From assembly GCF_007990715.1 (NCBI RefSeq), contig NZ_BJWY01000070.1, forward strand, positions 1 to 38,944: DNA of 38,944 nucleotides, in the 5' to 3' direction. The position numbers and the translations under genes were made by a program. The notes under the pieces are model-generated. The model was not told where the DNA came from. It worked only from the letters and a program-made list of their open reading frames with translations, and ran no database searches. Below are positions 1 to 7,486 of the stretch, in pieces; within the stretch, counting starts at the first letter, position 1; each line of letters opens with the position of its first letter. This DNA is from Nocardia seriolae NBRC 15557. GTDB taxonomy: Bacteria; Actinomycetota; Actinomycetes; Mycobacteriales; Mycobacteriaceae.

Positions 1-35
1 GTATTAGGCGGCGAGATCGCGGGTACGCCCTCGGT

Positions 36-638
36 ATGGTCAGCTTCATCGACCGGCTGCTCGGCACGGCCGGCCGCACCGTGCACGTCCTACAGGACAA
101 CGGCATTCCCTGCGCGCTCACCGGCGACTGCGCGATGTACGCCCGCGGCGGACCGGCCGCCGAGGTGGGATCCGAGGTGGACGTGCTGTTGCGGCCCGCC
201 GATCTGGCGCGCGGGCTGCGGGTGCTGGCCGCGGAGGGGCTGCGCTCGCCGCTGCCCACCGCCGAGGCCGAGCGGACCACGCTGTACGACAACGATATCC
301 GCGTGGATCTGGTGGTCCGCCCCAACTACCGCCCGGTCACCGACGAACTGCTGGCGCGCGCCGAAGCGCTGCCCCTCCGGCCCGCCGCGCCGGTGGCCAC
401 CTCCGCGCCGGTGGTCACGGTCGCCGACTTCCTGGTGGACGAACTCACCGTGGCCGATCCGCACCGGCTGGATTTCACCCGGCTGCTGCACATCACACGG
501 GAATTGCGGGCACAGGTCGATTGGGAGCGCGTGTGGGCCGAAACCGCGGCCTCACCCTACGCGCGCGCGTTTCTCGGCCTGCTGGACGATCTGGGCGTCA
601 GTGGCGGCCGTTGTGAACACGGCTCTACGGAGGTGTGA
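36..638 (+). CDS. Nucleotidyltransferase-fold protein
   Basis: The 200-residue protein begins with a helix and then a Gly-Asp-Cys-Ala-Met-Tyr-Ala-Arg-Gly-Gly segment. An acidic Glu-Val-Asp-Val-Leu-Leu strand and a later Arg-Val-Asp-Leu-Val-Val strand follow. This is the layout of the nucleotidyltransferase superfamily (AbiEii/MNT-like), where a glycine-rich turn precedes the metal-binding acidic residues. The substrate cannot be told. No partner toxin or antitoxin gene is adjacent. The frame is open to the left edge of the window, so an upstream start is possible. The ATG at 36 has no clear Shine-Dalgarno sequence, and a TACGCC hexamer ends 6 nt before it, so it may be leaderless. Fold assignment is moderately sure; function is inferred. 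Confidence 0.7.
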   Translation: MVSFIDRLLGTAGRTVHVLQDNGIPCALTGDCAMYARGGPAAEVGSEVDVLLRPADLARGLRVLAAEGLRSPLPTAEAERTTLYDNDIRVDLVVRPNYRPVTDELLARAEALPLRPAAPVATSAPVVTVADFLVDELTVADPHRLDFTRLLHITRELRAQVDWERVWAETAASPYARAFLGLLDDLGVSGGRCEHGSTEV

Positions 639-705
639 TTCGGGCGCAGACGCTCGGGTATCCGACTGTTATCGGTTCTGCCATTCCCATGGAGAAAGGG
701 CGGCC

Positions 706-996
706 ATGATGCCTATGGCACCGAACGTCTACGGCGACCCGCGTAACAAGGGCGGGGACCCACGCAACACCGACAGCGACCCACGCAATCTACCGGGCCC
801 GATTCTGGCCGCGGCCGGAATCATCTCGATCGCATTGACTTTGACCACGGCCGGCTACGGATCACCCGTCTGGGCCGGGCTGTGCGCGGTCACGAGCGTG
901 CTCTGTCTGCGTTTCGGAATCGGCCTCATGATCATCGAACATCGCCGGGTCAAAGCCGCGAAGCGACGGCGATCGACCCATCAGGGCCGGGTTTGA
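706..996 (+). CDS. Small membrane protein with DPRN repeats
   Basis: This 96-residue protein opens with three copies of Asp-Pro-Arg-Asn (about residues 11-27), each preceded by Gly or Ser. Two hydrophobic helices follow (about 31-50 and 54-75), then a basic C-terminus rich in Arg and Lys. The frame continues upstream into the preceding gene, but the ATG at 706 (or the one at 709) has a GGAGAAAGGG ribosome site a few bases before it and fits the start of the hydrophilic repeat. It is probably a two-helix membrane protein with its repeat tail and basic end on the same side. I recognise no family. It is not clearly co-transcribed with the upstream gene (67-bp gap). Confidence 0.65.
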   Translation: MMPMAPNVYGDPRNKGGDPRNTDSDPRNLPGPILAAAGIISIALTLTTAGYGSPVWAGLCAVTSVLCLRFGIGLMIIEHRRVKAAKRRRSTHQGRV

Positions 997-1161
997 TCTT
1001 CCGCTAATTCCTGGAAAAAGCGGAACACTCGAGTACCCCCGGAACTTTCGATCGGAAATACCTAGAAAGCCCTGCTCGAGCTCGAATCCAACCTTTTGCC
1101 AACCCTCGTTTCGCAAACTCATAGCATCCCCAAAAGTGCTCTGGCGCTGCGAATTCGATGT

Positions 1162-1202
1162 TGCAGATGTACTTGCATCTGCGCAATGCACGGTCATAGA
1201 CT
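1162..1202 (+). promoter_or_regulatory. Promoter with embedded palindrome (site 1)
   Basis: The arms GCAGATG (1163-1169) and CATCTGC (1176-1182) form an inverted repeat with a 6-nt spacer. The -35-like TTGCAT (1173-1178) lies inside the repeat. After exactly 18 nt comes a -10-like TAGACT (1197-1202). The same layout recurs at 3205-3247, and a degenerate copy lies upstream of the DUF397/XRE operon. A regulator bound here would cover the -35 box. The start site would fall near 1209, about 100 nt before the next gene. The sequence is observed; the promoter and operator roles are inferred. Confidence 0.65.
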
Positions 1203-1307
1203 CTTCGTGCAAGGCACCAATAAGGGGACAACCAGAGAGCCGAGCGGTGAATCACCGGCGATTCTTCGCCCACGGTTAGCCGTCGGCCTGGCGTCAGGGG
1301 CGTTCGA

Positions 1308-1556
1308 ATGAACCAGCCAATCAACCTCAGCCGACTCGGGTTTGCCGACAGAAGTCAGCCGGAGCAAACCTATTCACGTGAGACGGCAACCGCTTTCGTC
1401 ATCCGCCAGGTCGAATCCACTGGAGCGGCCACTCGGTATGATTTCGACATCGAGCGGATCGTCACCACGGCGCATGCCATGGTGAACGATTGGGATCTGC
1501 ATACCATGCAGCCGGAGGCGTTCTGGCGAATCGCCTCCAGCTTCATCAGGCAGTAA
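1308..1556 (+). CDS. Small hypothetical protein downstream of palindromic promoter
   Basis: This soluble 82-residue protein has no signal peptide, membrane segment or recognised domain. It has a polar N-terminus and a mixed-charge C-terminal half with regularly spaced Ile, Val and Phe, suggesting a small helical fold. The ATG has an AGGGGCG stretch 3 nt upstream. It is the first coding frame after the palindrome-containing promoter at 1162-1202, with a leader of about 100 nt, and it ends before a strong hairpin at 1608. The shared promoter with the small gene at 3286 suggests joint control with the DUF397/XRE pair. Function unknown. Confidence 0.55.
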   Translation: MNQPINLSRLGFADRSQPEQTYSRETATAFVIRQVESTGAATRYDFDIERIVTTAHAMVNDWDLHTMQPEAFWRIASSFIRQ

Positions 1557-1607
1557 CCGAATCCGGCCGTGCCGCAGGCCGACTCGTCCGGTCGGCGGCA
1601 CGCTGAT

Positions 1608-1630
1608 AGGGGCCCCGTGAGGGGCCCCTT
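1608..1630. terminator. Hairpin terminator between convergent genes
   Basis: A perfect 9-bp inverted repeat, AGGGGCCCC and GGGGCCCCT with a GTGA loop, is followed by only a short T run. It sits between the stop of the small + strand gene and the stop of the XRE gene on the minus strand, so it can serve both directions. Confidence 0.7.
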
Positions 1631-1669
1631 ATCCGTTTGCCGAGATCGATTTTTTCCGGGCGGCGGACT

Positions 1670-2599
1670 CTAGTCGAGGTCCGCAGCTATCCGCGCCAGC
1701 TCTTTGCGGGAACGCTCCGGCGGTTCAGCCTGGACACTCAGCTGATCCATGACCTGGCGGTACAGTTCCAGATCCTGGCGACGATCCAGGTACAGCGCGC
1801 TGGTCAACTGCTCCAGGTACACGATGTCGGGCAGCTCCGCCTCCGCGAAGCGCAGCATGGTGAACGAACTACCCGCTGCCGCATGCCCTCCCGCCGCATA
1901 CGGAAGCACCTGGATGGTTACATTCGGCAGCTTCGACATGTCGATGAGGTGCTCGATCTGACCGCGTAGGACGCCCGGACCGCCCACCGGGCGATGCAGC
2001 ACCGCCTCGTCCAGCACGGCCCAGAAGCTGGGCGCGTCGTCGCGGGTGAGTAGCTCCTGGCGCCGGCGGCGCAGCGAGACGCGGCGCTCTCCATCCGCGT
2101 CGTGCCCGAGGGCGACGACAGAACGGGCGTAGTCGGGGGTCTGCAGCAACCCCGGAACCAGTTGGCCCTCGTAGGTGCGAATGGATTTCGCCGCGTGCTC
2201 GAGTCCGAGATAGGTTTCGAACCAGGGTGGCAGTAGATCGCTGTAGCGATGCCACCATCCCGGCTGATTCGCCTTGCGAACCAGCTCGAGGAATTGTTCG
2301 CGCTCGCCGGGATCGTCAACGCCGTACAGCGCCAACAGATCCCGGATATCGCGCTCCTTGAATCCGGTTCGCCCGAGTTCCAGGCGACTGATCTTGGCAT
2401 GGGATCCACGGATGTGTTCACCCGCGGCTTCCCGCGTAATACCGCTGAGTTCCCTCAGCTTCCGTAGTTGGCTGCCGACCGCGATACGCAGTGCAGTCGG
2501 GCCACGTTCGGCGACAGCGGAATTCGCCCGACCGTGGGCAACGGGTTCTGCGATCATGGGGTCCACTCCGATGCTCGGGTTTGCCCGCAGTGGACTCAC
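1670..2599 (-). CDS. XRE-family regulator, WhiJ/Scr1 type (HTH + DUF5753)
   Basis: The 309-residue protein has an N-terminal helix-turn-helix of the XRE/Cro type (about residues 40-100, with the segment SQLRKLRELSGITREAAGEH followed by ISRLELGR). A long DUF5753 domain follows (about 120-300), starting around the Trp-Trp-His-Arg-Tyr segment and containing the family signatures YEGQLVPGLLQTPDYAR and QVLPYAAGGHAA. In actinomycetes this family pairs with DUF397 proteins (WhiJ-like in Streptomyces development; Scr1-type antitoxin-like). The DUF397 gene lies 44 bp upstream on the same strand, so the two form an operon. A degenerate copy of the palindrome seen at 1162 and 3205 lies upstream of that operon, suggesting autoregulation. 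The protein may start at Met1 or Met15. Confidence 0.9.
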   Translation of the reverse strand: MSPLRANPSIGVDPMIAEPVAHGRANSAVAERGPTALRIAVGSQLRKLRELSGITREAAGEHIRGSHAKISRLELGRTGFKERDIRDLLALYGVDDPGEREQFLELVRKANQPGWWHRYSDLLPPWFETYLGLEHAAKSIRTYEGQLVPGLLQTPDYARSVVALGHDADGERRVSLRRRRQELLTRDDAPSFWAVLDEAVLHRPVGGPGVLRGQIEHLIDMSKLPNVTIQVLPYAAGGHAAAGSSFTMLRFAEAELPDIVYLEQLTSALYLDRRQDLELYRQVMDQLSVQAEPPERSRKELARIAADLD

Positions 2600-2643
2600 A
2601 ACCGTCTGTCGCGAACCACCGCGCCGATTGCCAATGCTACCGC

Positions 2644-2874
2644 TCAGCGCGCGAGGTCGTCGAACTCTCCGCTCTTAGCGCCTTGCAGGAACGCATCGAT
2701 CTCCGGCCGGGTGTAGACGATGAGCGATCCCTCGGGGTCGCGCGAGTTGCGTACCGCCACGTGCCCGTCGGCGAGTGGGGCGAGCTCGACGCAGTTACCG
2801 CTGGGATTGCTGAAAGTGCTCTTGCGCCACAACAGGTTAGAGCGATCGATCGGGGTTGCCGAGATGTCCGTCAT
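2644..2874 (-). CDS. DUF397 domain protein
   Basis: This 76-residue protein is almost entirely a DUF397 domain. It shows the expected Trp-Arg-Lys-Ser-Thr-Phe-Ser-Asn, then GNCVELAPLADGHVAVRNS, Arg-Asp-Pro-Glu-Gly, and an end with a Phe-Leu-containing helix. The ATG at 2874 has an AAGGAG site 6 nt upstream; a longer frame reaching 2925 lacks a ribosome site. DUF397 proteins accompany XRE/DUF5753 regulators across actinomycetes and have been proposed to act as regulator-binding partners or as toxins neutralised by the XRE protein. Here the gene is the first of a two-gene operon. Confidence 0.9.
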   Translation of the reverse strand: MTDISATPIDRSNLLWRKSTFSNPSGNCVELAPLADGHVAVRNSRDPEGSLIVYTRPEIDAFLQGAKSGEFDDLAR

Positions 2875-2915
2875 TTCAGACTCCTTGCCAGTACCGCCCG
2901 CAGACGGTGGTCCCA

Positions 2916-2953
2916 GTACTTGCAAATGTTCGATCAGGTGTACTTACAGTTGC
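2916..2953 (-). promoter_or_regulatory. Degenerate palindrome upstream of DUF397/XRE operon (site 3)
   Basis: The segment 2935-2953 matches the palindrome at 1164-1182 at 15 of 19 positions (CAGGTGTACTTACAGTTGC against CAGATGTACTTGCATCTGC). A second copy of its core, TACTTGCA, occurs at 2917-2924. Both lie 43-80 nt upstream of the DUF397 start. I see no convincing -10 box, so the exact promoter is not placed. The likely role is autoregulation of the operon. Confidence 0.5.
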
Positions 2954-3204
2954 AACCGCAAGCTTGACGATAGCACGCAGATTGCCCGGCATCGATGGCT
3001 CGAGCTCGGCACATCCTTTGCAACACAACAGATTTGATCTTGATGTGCTCGCAACCCGAGCGAAGTTGCGAAGGATTTCGGACAATCCCGGCCCGTCGGT
3101 CCCGTTCGTCCGATTAACCCCGACCTCACCTGTCCGAAAAGTCACGTGACGCCGGAATCGTCCCTCCGACGCCGAGCGGGGCCGCAGGAGACACCGAGTG
3201 CGAG

Positions 3205-3247
3205 CGTGCAGATGTGCTTGCATCTGCACGAGCCGGAACCCTAAACT
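3205..3247 (+). promoter_or_regulatory. Promoter with embedded palindrome (site 2)
   Basis: The perfect 10-bp arms CGTGCAGATG (3205-3214) and CATCTGCACG (3221-3230) flank a 6-nt spacer. The -35-like TTGCAT (3218-3223) lies in the repeat, and the -10-like TAAACT (3242-3247) follows after 18 nt. Spacing is identical to site 1 at 1162-1202. Predicted transcription starts near 3254, about 30 nt before the ATG at 3286. Confidence 0.7.
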
Positions 3248-3285
3248 CGGTGCACCATCCACCCTTATCCGGCCAGAGGCATCCA

Positions 3286-3471
3286 ATGACGCAGATGCTC
3301 GTCCGCTCCACCGATACCCCGGCAACCGGCTCCGGCGATTGCGCCGCTGAGCCGCGTTCGCTCACCTACCGCCAGGCCCGGGCCATTCTTCGCGCCCACG
3401 ATCAGCACTTCGCCTGCCGGCAGTACCTGGCGGCCATAGCGTATCTGTCGGCGGACAACGACGTGGACTGA
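3286..3471 (+). CDS. Small hypothetical protein downstream of palindromic promoter
   Basis: This 61-residue soluble protein has a Thr/Ser/Ala-rich N-terminal third. A helical segment containing LTYRQARAILRAHDQHFACR follows, then an acidic C-terminus ending Ala-Asp-Asn-Asp-Val-Asp. The ATG at 3286 has an AGAGG site upstream. An earlier in-frame ATG at 3214 lies inside the operator-promoter and is unlikely to be used. The gene follows the perfect palindrome-containing promoter by about 38 bp and is divergent from the DUF397/XRE operon. I recognise no family. Shared promoter design links it to the 82-residue gene at 1308. Confidence 0.55.
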   Translation: MTQMLVRSTDTPATGSGDCAAEPRSLTYRQARAILRAHDQHFACRQYLAAIAYLSADNDVD

Positions 3472-3479
3472 CGCGTCGA

Positions 3480-3558
3480 GCGCAAGGTTGCGTTTGCGCG
3501 CCGCGCGTAAGGCGGCTTGCGCATCAACGTATTTCCTTGCGCGCCAAGCCCTTGCGCG
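3480..3558. repeat. Clustered TTGCGC motif
   Basis: CTTGCGC occurs at 3516-3522, 3536-3542 and 3551-3557, its reverse complement GCGCAAG at 3480-3486, and TTGCGCGCC at 3494-3502 and 3537-3545. The cluster fills the gap between the small gene ending at 3471 and the membrane-protein gene starting at 3618. It could be a regulator array or a set of alternative hairpins; neither is shown. Confidence 0.4.
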
Positions 3559-3617
3559 TCGGCCCGGGTAGCGGGTACTCCGGATGGAGTAGAGCCGACA
3601 CGTGGAAGAGCGCCGAG

Positions 3618-3911
3618 ATGTTTCTTACTGCCACCCACGAACTGCTGACCCAGATTCAGTACGCACAGATCTTCAACCCGACCCCGGAAACGCCGCCGGT
3701 AGCCGACAAGCTACTCGAGCTGGTCCGCTATTTCACCTGGTTCGTGCTGCTTTCCGGGGTACTCGGGATCACCTACGCGGGCGGTCGATTCGCCTGGGAG
3801 AAGTGGACCGGCGGCGGGGTACAGGCACCGAAACAGGTGGCCGGCGCGCTCATCGGCGGGATCGTGGCGACGAGCGCGGGGACCATCATGAATGCGGTGA
3901 TCGGGCAGTGA
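3618..3911 (+). CDS. Small two-helix membrane protein
   Basis: The 97-residue protein has an amphipathic N-terminus of about 35 residues. A hydrophobic helix follows (about 39-58, containing YFTWFVLLSGVLGITYAGG), then a loop with Trp-Glu-Lys-Trp-Thr-Gly-Gly-Gly and a second hydrophobic helix rich in Gly and Ala (about 73-95). I chose the ATG at 3618 because it begins the folded part; the longer frame adds an Arg-rich tail overlapping the TTGCGC cluster. Two helices with a short polar loop recall the VirB2/TrbC pilin layout of actinobacterial conjugation loci, but no conjugation genes are nearby and the likeness is only in topology. Function unknown. Confidence 0.6.
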   Translation: MFLTATHELLTQIQYAQIFNPTPETPPVADKLLELVRYFTWFVLLSGVLGITYAGGRFAWEKWTGGGVQAPKQVAGALIGGIVATSAGTIMNAVIGQ

Positions 3912-4012
3912 ATTGCTGTCTAGCGGGGTTGTCTGAGACGAAACCGAACCGTCGGATTTGAAACGGTCGTGATCGGCCCCGCCCCAGCGAAATTCAGGCG
4001 GTCACCTGCGAC

Positions 4013-4798
4013 TCAGGCCGTCGCGGCGTGCCCGGGCACCTCGTCGACCGCCGACGACCCGCCCACCCCGACCAATTCCTCGAAACGCGCCACCACCTTC
4101 CGGTGGTACATCCCGAACAGATCCTCGAACAACGCCGATTGCGCCTGGCTCGGCCCGCCCTCGGACTCCCACACCGCGATCAGCGCCCGCCACACCAGCA
4201 CGTGCAGATCCGGTGAGACCGCGAAGTACGCCTCGATCGCCTGCGGCACCTCGAGCACCATGTCGCCGATGGAATTGAGCACCGCGCGCTGGACCGAGTG
4301 CCCGAGCACGGTGAGCAACCGGCGCAGCAGCCCGAGTTCGATGGCGAGCATGCGACGCGGATCCGGATCGGTGCCGCGCGCAAGGGTTTCCAGTTCGTCG
4401 ATCGCGTCCTTGAGGATCGCCGGATCGAGCTCGCGGGCACTGCCGGTGTAGGCCAGCAGGGCCTCGAGGGCGATGCCGCGTTCCTCGTCGACGATATTGC
4501 CGAACATCTCCGCGGCCAACTCCGGATCCGGCATGGACAACCGGAACAGTCGCCGGTAGACATCCACGCCGCCCTCGGCGCGCACATCCCGGATGACGAA
4601 GCCCTTGCCCCGATAGGCGTCCACGAAGCCGTAGGACTCCAGCCGACCCAGAATCAATTGCGCCGTCGCACGATTCAGGTCGAATTCGTCGGCGACCTGG
4701 CGGACGGACGGCATCAGACCACCGGGCTCGTACTCCCCGGATGCCACCCGGCGCGCCAACTCATCGGCTACGTCGGCGACGACCGTCCGGTCTCCCAT
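4013..4798 (-). CDS. GntR-family transcriptional regulator
   Basis: The 261-residue protein carries a winged HTH of the GntR type at residues 5-75: VADELARRVASGEYEPGG, then LMPSVRQVADEFDLNRATAQ, then the wing with Gly-Lys-Gly-Phe-Val-Ile. The C-terminal part is all-helical and acidic, like an FCD-type ligand domain, but I cannot place the ligand. The ATG at 4798 has GAGAGGG just upstream; a TTG six codons earlier is also possible. The gene is divergent from the permease at 4972. A small AGAC-A-GTCT palindrome overlaps its likely -10 box and could be an autoregulatory site. Confidence 0.85.
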   Translation of the reverse strand: MGDRTVVADVADELARRVASGEYEPGGLMPSVRQVADEFDLNRATAQLILGRLESYGFVDAYRGKGFVIRDVRAEGGVDVYRRLFRLSMPDPELAAEMFGNIVDEERGIALEALLAYTGSARELDPAILKDAIDELETLARGTDPDPRRMLAIELGLLRRLLTVLGHSVQRAVLNSIGDMVLEVPQAIEAYFAVSPDLHVLVWRALIAVWESEGGPSQAQSALFEDLFGMYHRKVVARFEELVGVGGSSAVDEVPGHAATA

Positions 4799-4832
4799 CG
4801 TGTCACCCTCTCCCAAAATTGGTTCACGTCCC

Positions 4833-4842
4833 AGACAGTCTA
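4833..4842 (-). promoter_or_regulatory. Candidate GntR operator and -10 box
   Basis: A 9-bp palindrome AGAC-A-GTCT (4833-4841) overlaps a minus-strand -10-like TAGACT (4842-4837), about 40 nt upstream of the GntR start codon. A second short inverted repeat, GGTTG-TTGGAT-CAACC, lies at 4846-4861. Role inferred from position only. Confidence 0.35.
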
Positions 4843-4971
4843 GGTGGTTGTTGGATCAACCGCACAAGTCTCGGAAGTCGCAAGAAGAAGCATCAGACTC
4901 CTTTGTATCTTTACGAAATCCATACGGCATGGGTTCCGGTACATACGCTTTTCGCACCTAGGCTGCGCAGC

Positions 4972-6978
4972 GTGGTTTCACCGATCGACGTAGCCAAAAG
5001 ACTGGTGCTCGGACGTCCGTTCCGAAGCGATCGGCTCGGGGAGACACTGCTGCCCAAACGGCTGGCGCTGCCCATTTTCGCCAGTGACCCATTGTCGTCG
5101 GTCGCGTACGCGACGCAGGAGATCCTGCTCATCCTGACCCTGGGCGGGCTGGCCTATCTGCATCTGACCCCGGTGGTGGCCGGCGGCGTGGTGGTGCTGC
5201 TGGCGGTGGTGGCGCTGTCGTATCGGCAGGTGGTGCAGGCCTATCCGTCCGGCGGCGGCTCCTACGAGGTGGTGGCCGAGAACCTGGGGGCGCTGCCCGG
5301 GCTGGTGGTGGCGGCGGCGCTGCTGGTCGACTACGTCATGACGGTCGCGGTGTCGGTGGCGGCGGGGGTGGACAACATCATTTCCGCCGTGCCGGACCTG
5401 AATCCGTACCGGGTGGCCATCAATCTGGCGTTCATCGTCTTCCTGACCGCCATGAACCTGCGCGGGGTGCGGGAATCGGGGCGGGCGTTCGCGATTCCGA
5501 CCTACGGGTTCATTCTCGGGGTCTTCGTGCTCATCGCGGTCGGGCTGACGCAGACCCTGTTCGGGCACACGCCGGTGGCCGAGAGCGCGCACTACGGGAT
5601 CCACGCCGAACAGGTCGGGCTGTCCACCGCGGGCGTGGCGTTCCTGCTGCTGCGGGCGTTCTCCTCCGGCTGTACCGCGCTCACCGGCGCGGAGGCCATC
5701 TCCAATGGCGTGCCCGCCTTCCGCAAGCCCAAGGCGCTCAATGCGGCCCGCACCATGACCGCCATGGGCGTCATCGCCATCGCCATGTTCTCCGGGGTGA
5801 CCGCGCTGGCCATGATCACCAAGACGCGGGTGGTCGAGAACGCCTGCGACCTCATCGGATTCGAGGGGAACTGCCGGACCGACGCGCAGAAGACGGTCAT
5901 CGCGCAGATCTCGGCGGCGGTGTTCGGCGGGCACAGCGTGGCGTTCTACTACCTGATGGTGACCACGGCGCTGATCCTCATCCTGGCCGCCAATACCGCC
6001 TACAACGGCTTCCCGCTGCTCAATTCGATTCTCGCGCAGCGCCGCTACATGCCGCGGCAGCTGCACACCCGCGGGGACCGGCTGGCCTTCTCCAACGGCA
6101 TCATTCTGCTGGCGGTGGTGGCGGGGGCGCTCATCTACGCCTTCGACGGGTCGACCACGCGGCTCATCCAGCTCTACATCATGGGCGTGTTCACCTCGTT
6201 CACGCTGTGCCAGACGGGCATGGTCAAGCATTGGAACCGGGAGCTGCGCGGGGCCGGGAGCACCTCGGAGCGGCTGCGGATCCACCGGGCGCGCTTCATC
6301 AATGCCTTCGGCGCGTGCTTCACCGGGGTGGTGCTGGTGGTCGTGATGATCACCAAGTTCAGCCACGGCGCGTATCTGGTGGTCATCGCCATGCCGATCC
6401 TGGTGGCGGTGATGTGGCTGATCCACCGGCACTATTCGTCGGTGCGCGCCGAATTGGCCATCGACCCCGACGATCTGGAAACCCTGCCCGGACGGGTGCA
6501 CGCGCTGGTGCTGGTGTCGGGCTGGCACAAGGCGACCCAGCGGGCCATCCAGTTCGCCCGCGCCACCCGTCCGGACACCCTGACCGCGGTGACGGTGAAC
6601 GTGGACGAGGCCGACACCCGCGAGCTGGCCCGCGACTGGGACAAATTCCACGTGGGAATTCCGCTGAAGGTCATCGAATCCCCGTACCGCGAGATCACCC
6701 GCCCGGTGCTCGAGGAGATCAAACGCCAGCGCAAATCACGCCCGCGCGATGTGGTCAGCGCCTTCATCCCCGAGTACGTGGTCGGTCGCTGGTGGGAAAA
6801 CCTGCTGCACAACCAGAGTTCCCTGCGCCTCAAGGCCCGCCTGCTCTTCGAGCCCGGCGTCATGGTCACCAGCGTCCCCTGGCAACTGCATTCCTCGCGC
6901 TCACGCGACCCGCTGCGCATAGAACACACCCCCGGCGAGATCCGCCGCGGCATCACCGGCTCGGGCGACGCCGCCTGA
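4972..6978 (+). CDS. Large APC-superfamily permease (Rv2690c-like)
   Basis: The 668-residue protein begins with VSPIDVAKRLVLGRPFRSD and then the conserved Leu-Pro-Lys-Arg-Leu-Ala-Leu-Pro and Ser-Asp-Pro-Leu-Ser-Ser-Val-Ala-Tyr-Ala. About 12 membrane helices follow (roughly residues 45-490), with SYRQVVQAYPSGGGSYEVV in the second third of the N-terminal bundle. A soluble C-terminal domain of about 150 residues completes it. This matches the APC-superfamily permeases resembling Rv2690c of M. tuberculosis. Substrate unknown; amino acids or cations are possible. The GTG at 4972 follows a TAGGCT hexamer (4959-4964) by 7 nt with no Shine-Dalgarno sequence, suggesting a leaderless mRNA. The divergent GntR gene is a candidate regulator. 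Confidence 0.88.
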   Translation: MVSPIDVAKRLVLGRPFRSDRLGETLLPKRLALPIFASDPLSSVAYATQEILLILTLGGLAYLHLTPVVAGGVVVLLAVVALSYRQVVQAYPSGGGSYEVVAENLGALPGLVVAAALLVDYVMTVAVSVAAGVDNIISAVPDLNPYRVAINLAFIVFLTAMNLRGVRESGRAFAIPTYGFILGVFVLIAVGLTQTLFGHTPVAESAHYGIHAEQVGLSTAGVAFLLLRAFSSGCTALTGAEAISNGVPAFRKPKALNAARTMTAMGVIAIAMFSGVTALAMITKTRVVENACDLIGFEGNCRTDAQKTVIAQISAAVFGGHSVAFYYLMVTTALILILAANTAYNGFPLLNSILAQRRYMPRQLHTRGDRLAFSNGIILLAVVAGALIYAFDGSTTRLIQLYIMGVFTSFTLCQTGMVKHWNRELRGAGSTSERLRIHRARFINAFGACFTGVVLVVVMITKFSHGAYLVVIAMPILVAVMWLIHRHYSSVRAELAIDPDDLETLPGRVHALVLVSGWHKATQRAIQFARATRPDTLTAVTVNVDEADTRELARDWDKFHVGIPLKVIESPYREITRPVLEEIKRQRKSRPRDVVSAFIPEYVVGRWWENLLHNQSSLRLKARLLFEPGVMVTSVPWQLHSSRSRDPLRIEHTPGEIRRGITGSGDAA

Positions 6979-7069
6979 GCGGTTGTCGTTCCCCGAGGTA
7001 GCCATTGGGCGATGGTGTGGCCCTGGCCGGTGGGCGGCCGGGTCGCCGCCGATGCGCAGACTGCGGGTC

Positions 7070-7429
7070 CTACGTTTCGTCCGATTCCCCGGCGCGCTCG
7101 AGGGCTCCAGCGAAGCGCTCGGACCACTGCCAGACGGACTCCAGGGCCAGGCCCAACTGCTTTCCGACAGTGGTCAATTCGTAGGACTTGTCCGCGTTCT
7201 TGGTCACCACGCCGGTTTCGGTCAGGCGTTGCAGGCGCACCGAGAGCATGCTCGACGAGCAGTTGCCCATCCGGCGGCGCAGTTCCAGGAAGCCGAGCGG
7301 GCCCGGTTCGAGTTCCCAGATCACGCGCAGCATCCAGCGCTGGCCGAGCAGGTCCATGGCGGCGAGCAGGGGTGCGTGCGCGGTGTCGGCGCGGCTGTTC
7401 GCGGGCGGTGGCTGACTTGCGCTTCTCAT
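7070..7429 (-). CDS. HxlR-family winged-helix regulator
   Basis: This 119-residue protein is the size of a typical HxlR regulator. It has the signature LLGQRWMLRVIWELEPGPLG and then FLELRRRMGNCSSSMLSVRL, followed by Arg-Leu-Thr-Glu-Thr-Gly-Val-Val and a wing ending Tyr-Glu-Leu-Thr. HxlR proteins bind DNA as dimers and often control an adjacent, divergent redox gene. Here the neighbour is an SDR starting 57 bp away on the other strand, and a 13-bp palindrome lies between them. The ligand is not predictable. Confidence 0.88.
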   Translation of the reverse strand: MRSASQPPPANSRADTAHAPLLAAMDLLGQRWMLRVIWELEPGPLGFLELRRRMGNCSSSMLSVRLQRLTETGVVTKNADKSYELTTVGKQLGLALESVWQWSERFAGALERAGESDET

Positions 7430-7432
7430 TTC

Positions 7433-7460
7433 GAACTACCATATTGGTTCTGAATCAGAA
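7433..7460. promoter_or_regulatory. Palindrome in HxlR/SDR divergent promoter
   Basis: TTCTGA-A-TCAGAA (7448-7460) is a perfect 13-bp palindrome. Partly overlapping it, GAAC (7433-7436) and GTTC (7447-7450) form an outer inverted pair. The site is 4-31 nt upstream of the HxlR start and 27 nt upstream of the SDR start, the place expected for an HxlR operator. Confidence 0.5.
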
Positions 7461-7486
7461 GCACTCGAGCGGGTCGGAGGCACGGT

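Noticed and set aside
3618..3911. Conjugative pilin (VirB2/TrbC) identity for the two-helix protein
   Set aside because: Only topology agrees; no conjugation genes lie nearby and no signal-peptide cleavage site is clear.
4978..6651. A 557-codon minus-strand frame opposite the permease
   Set aside because: Its His/Arg/Gly-rich composition is typical of antisense frames in high-GC DNA; the permease frame is clearly the coding one.
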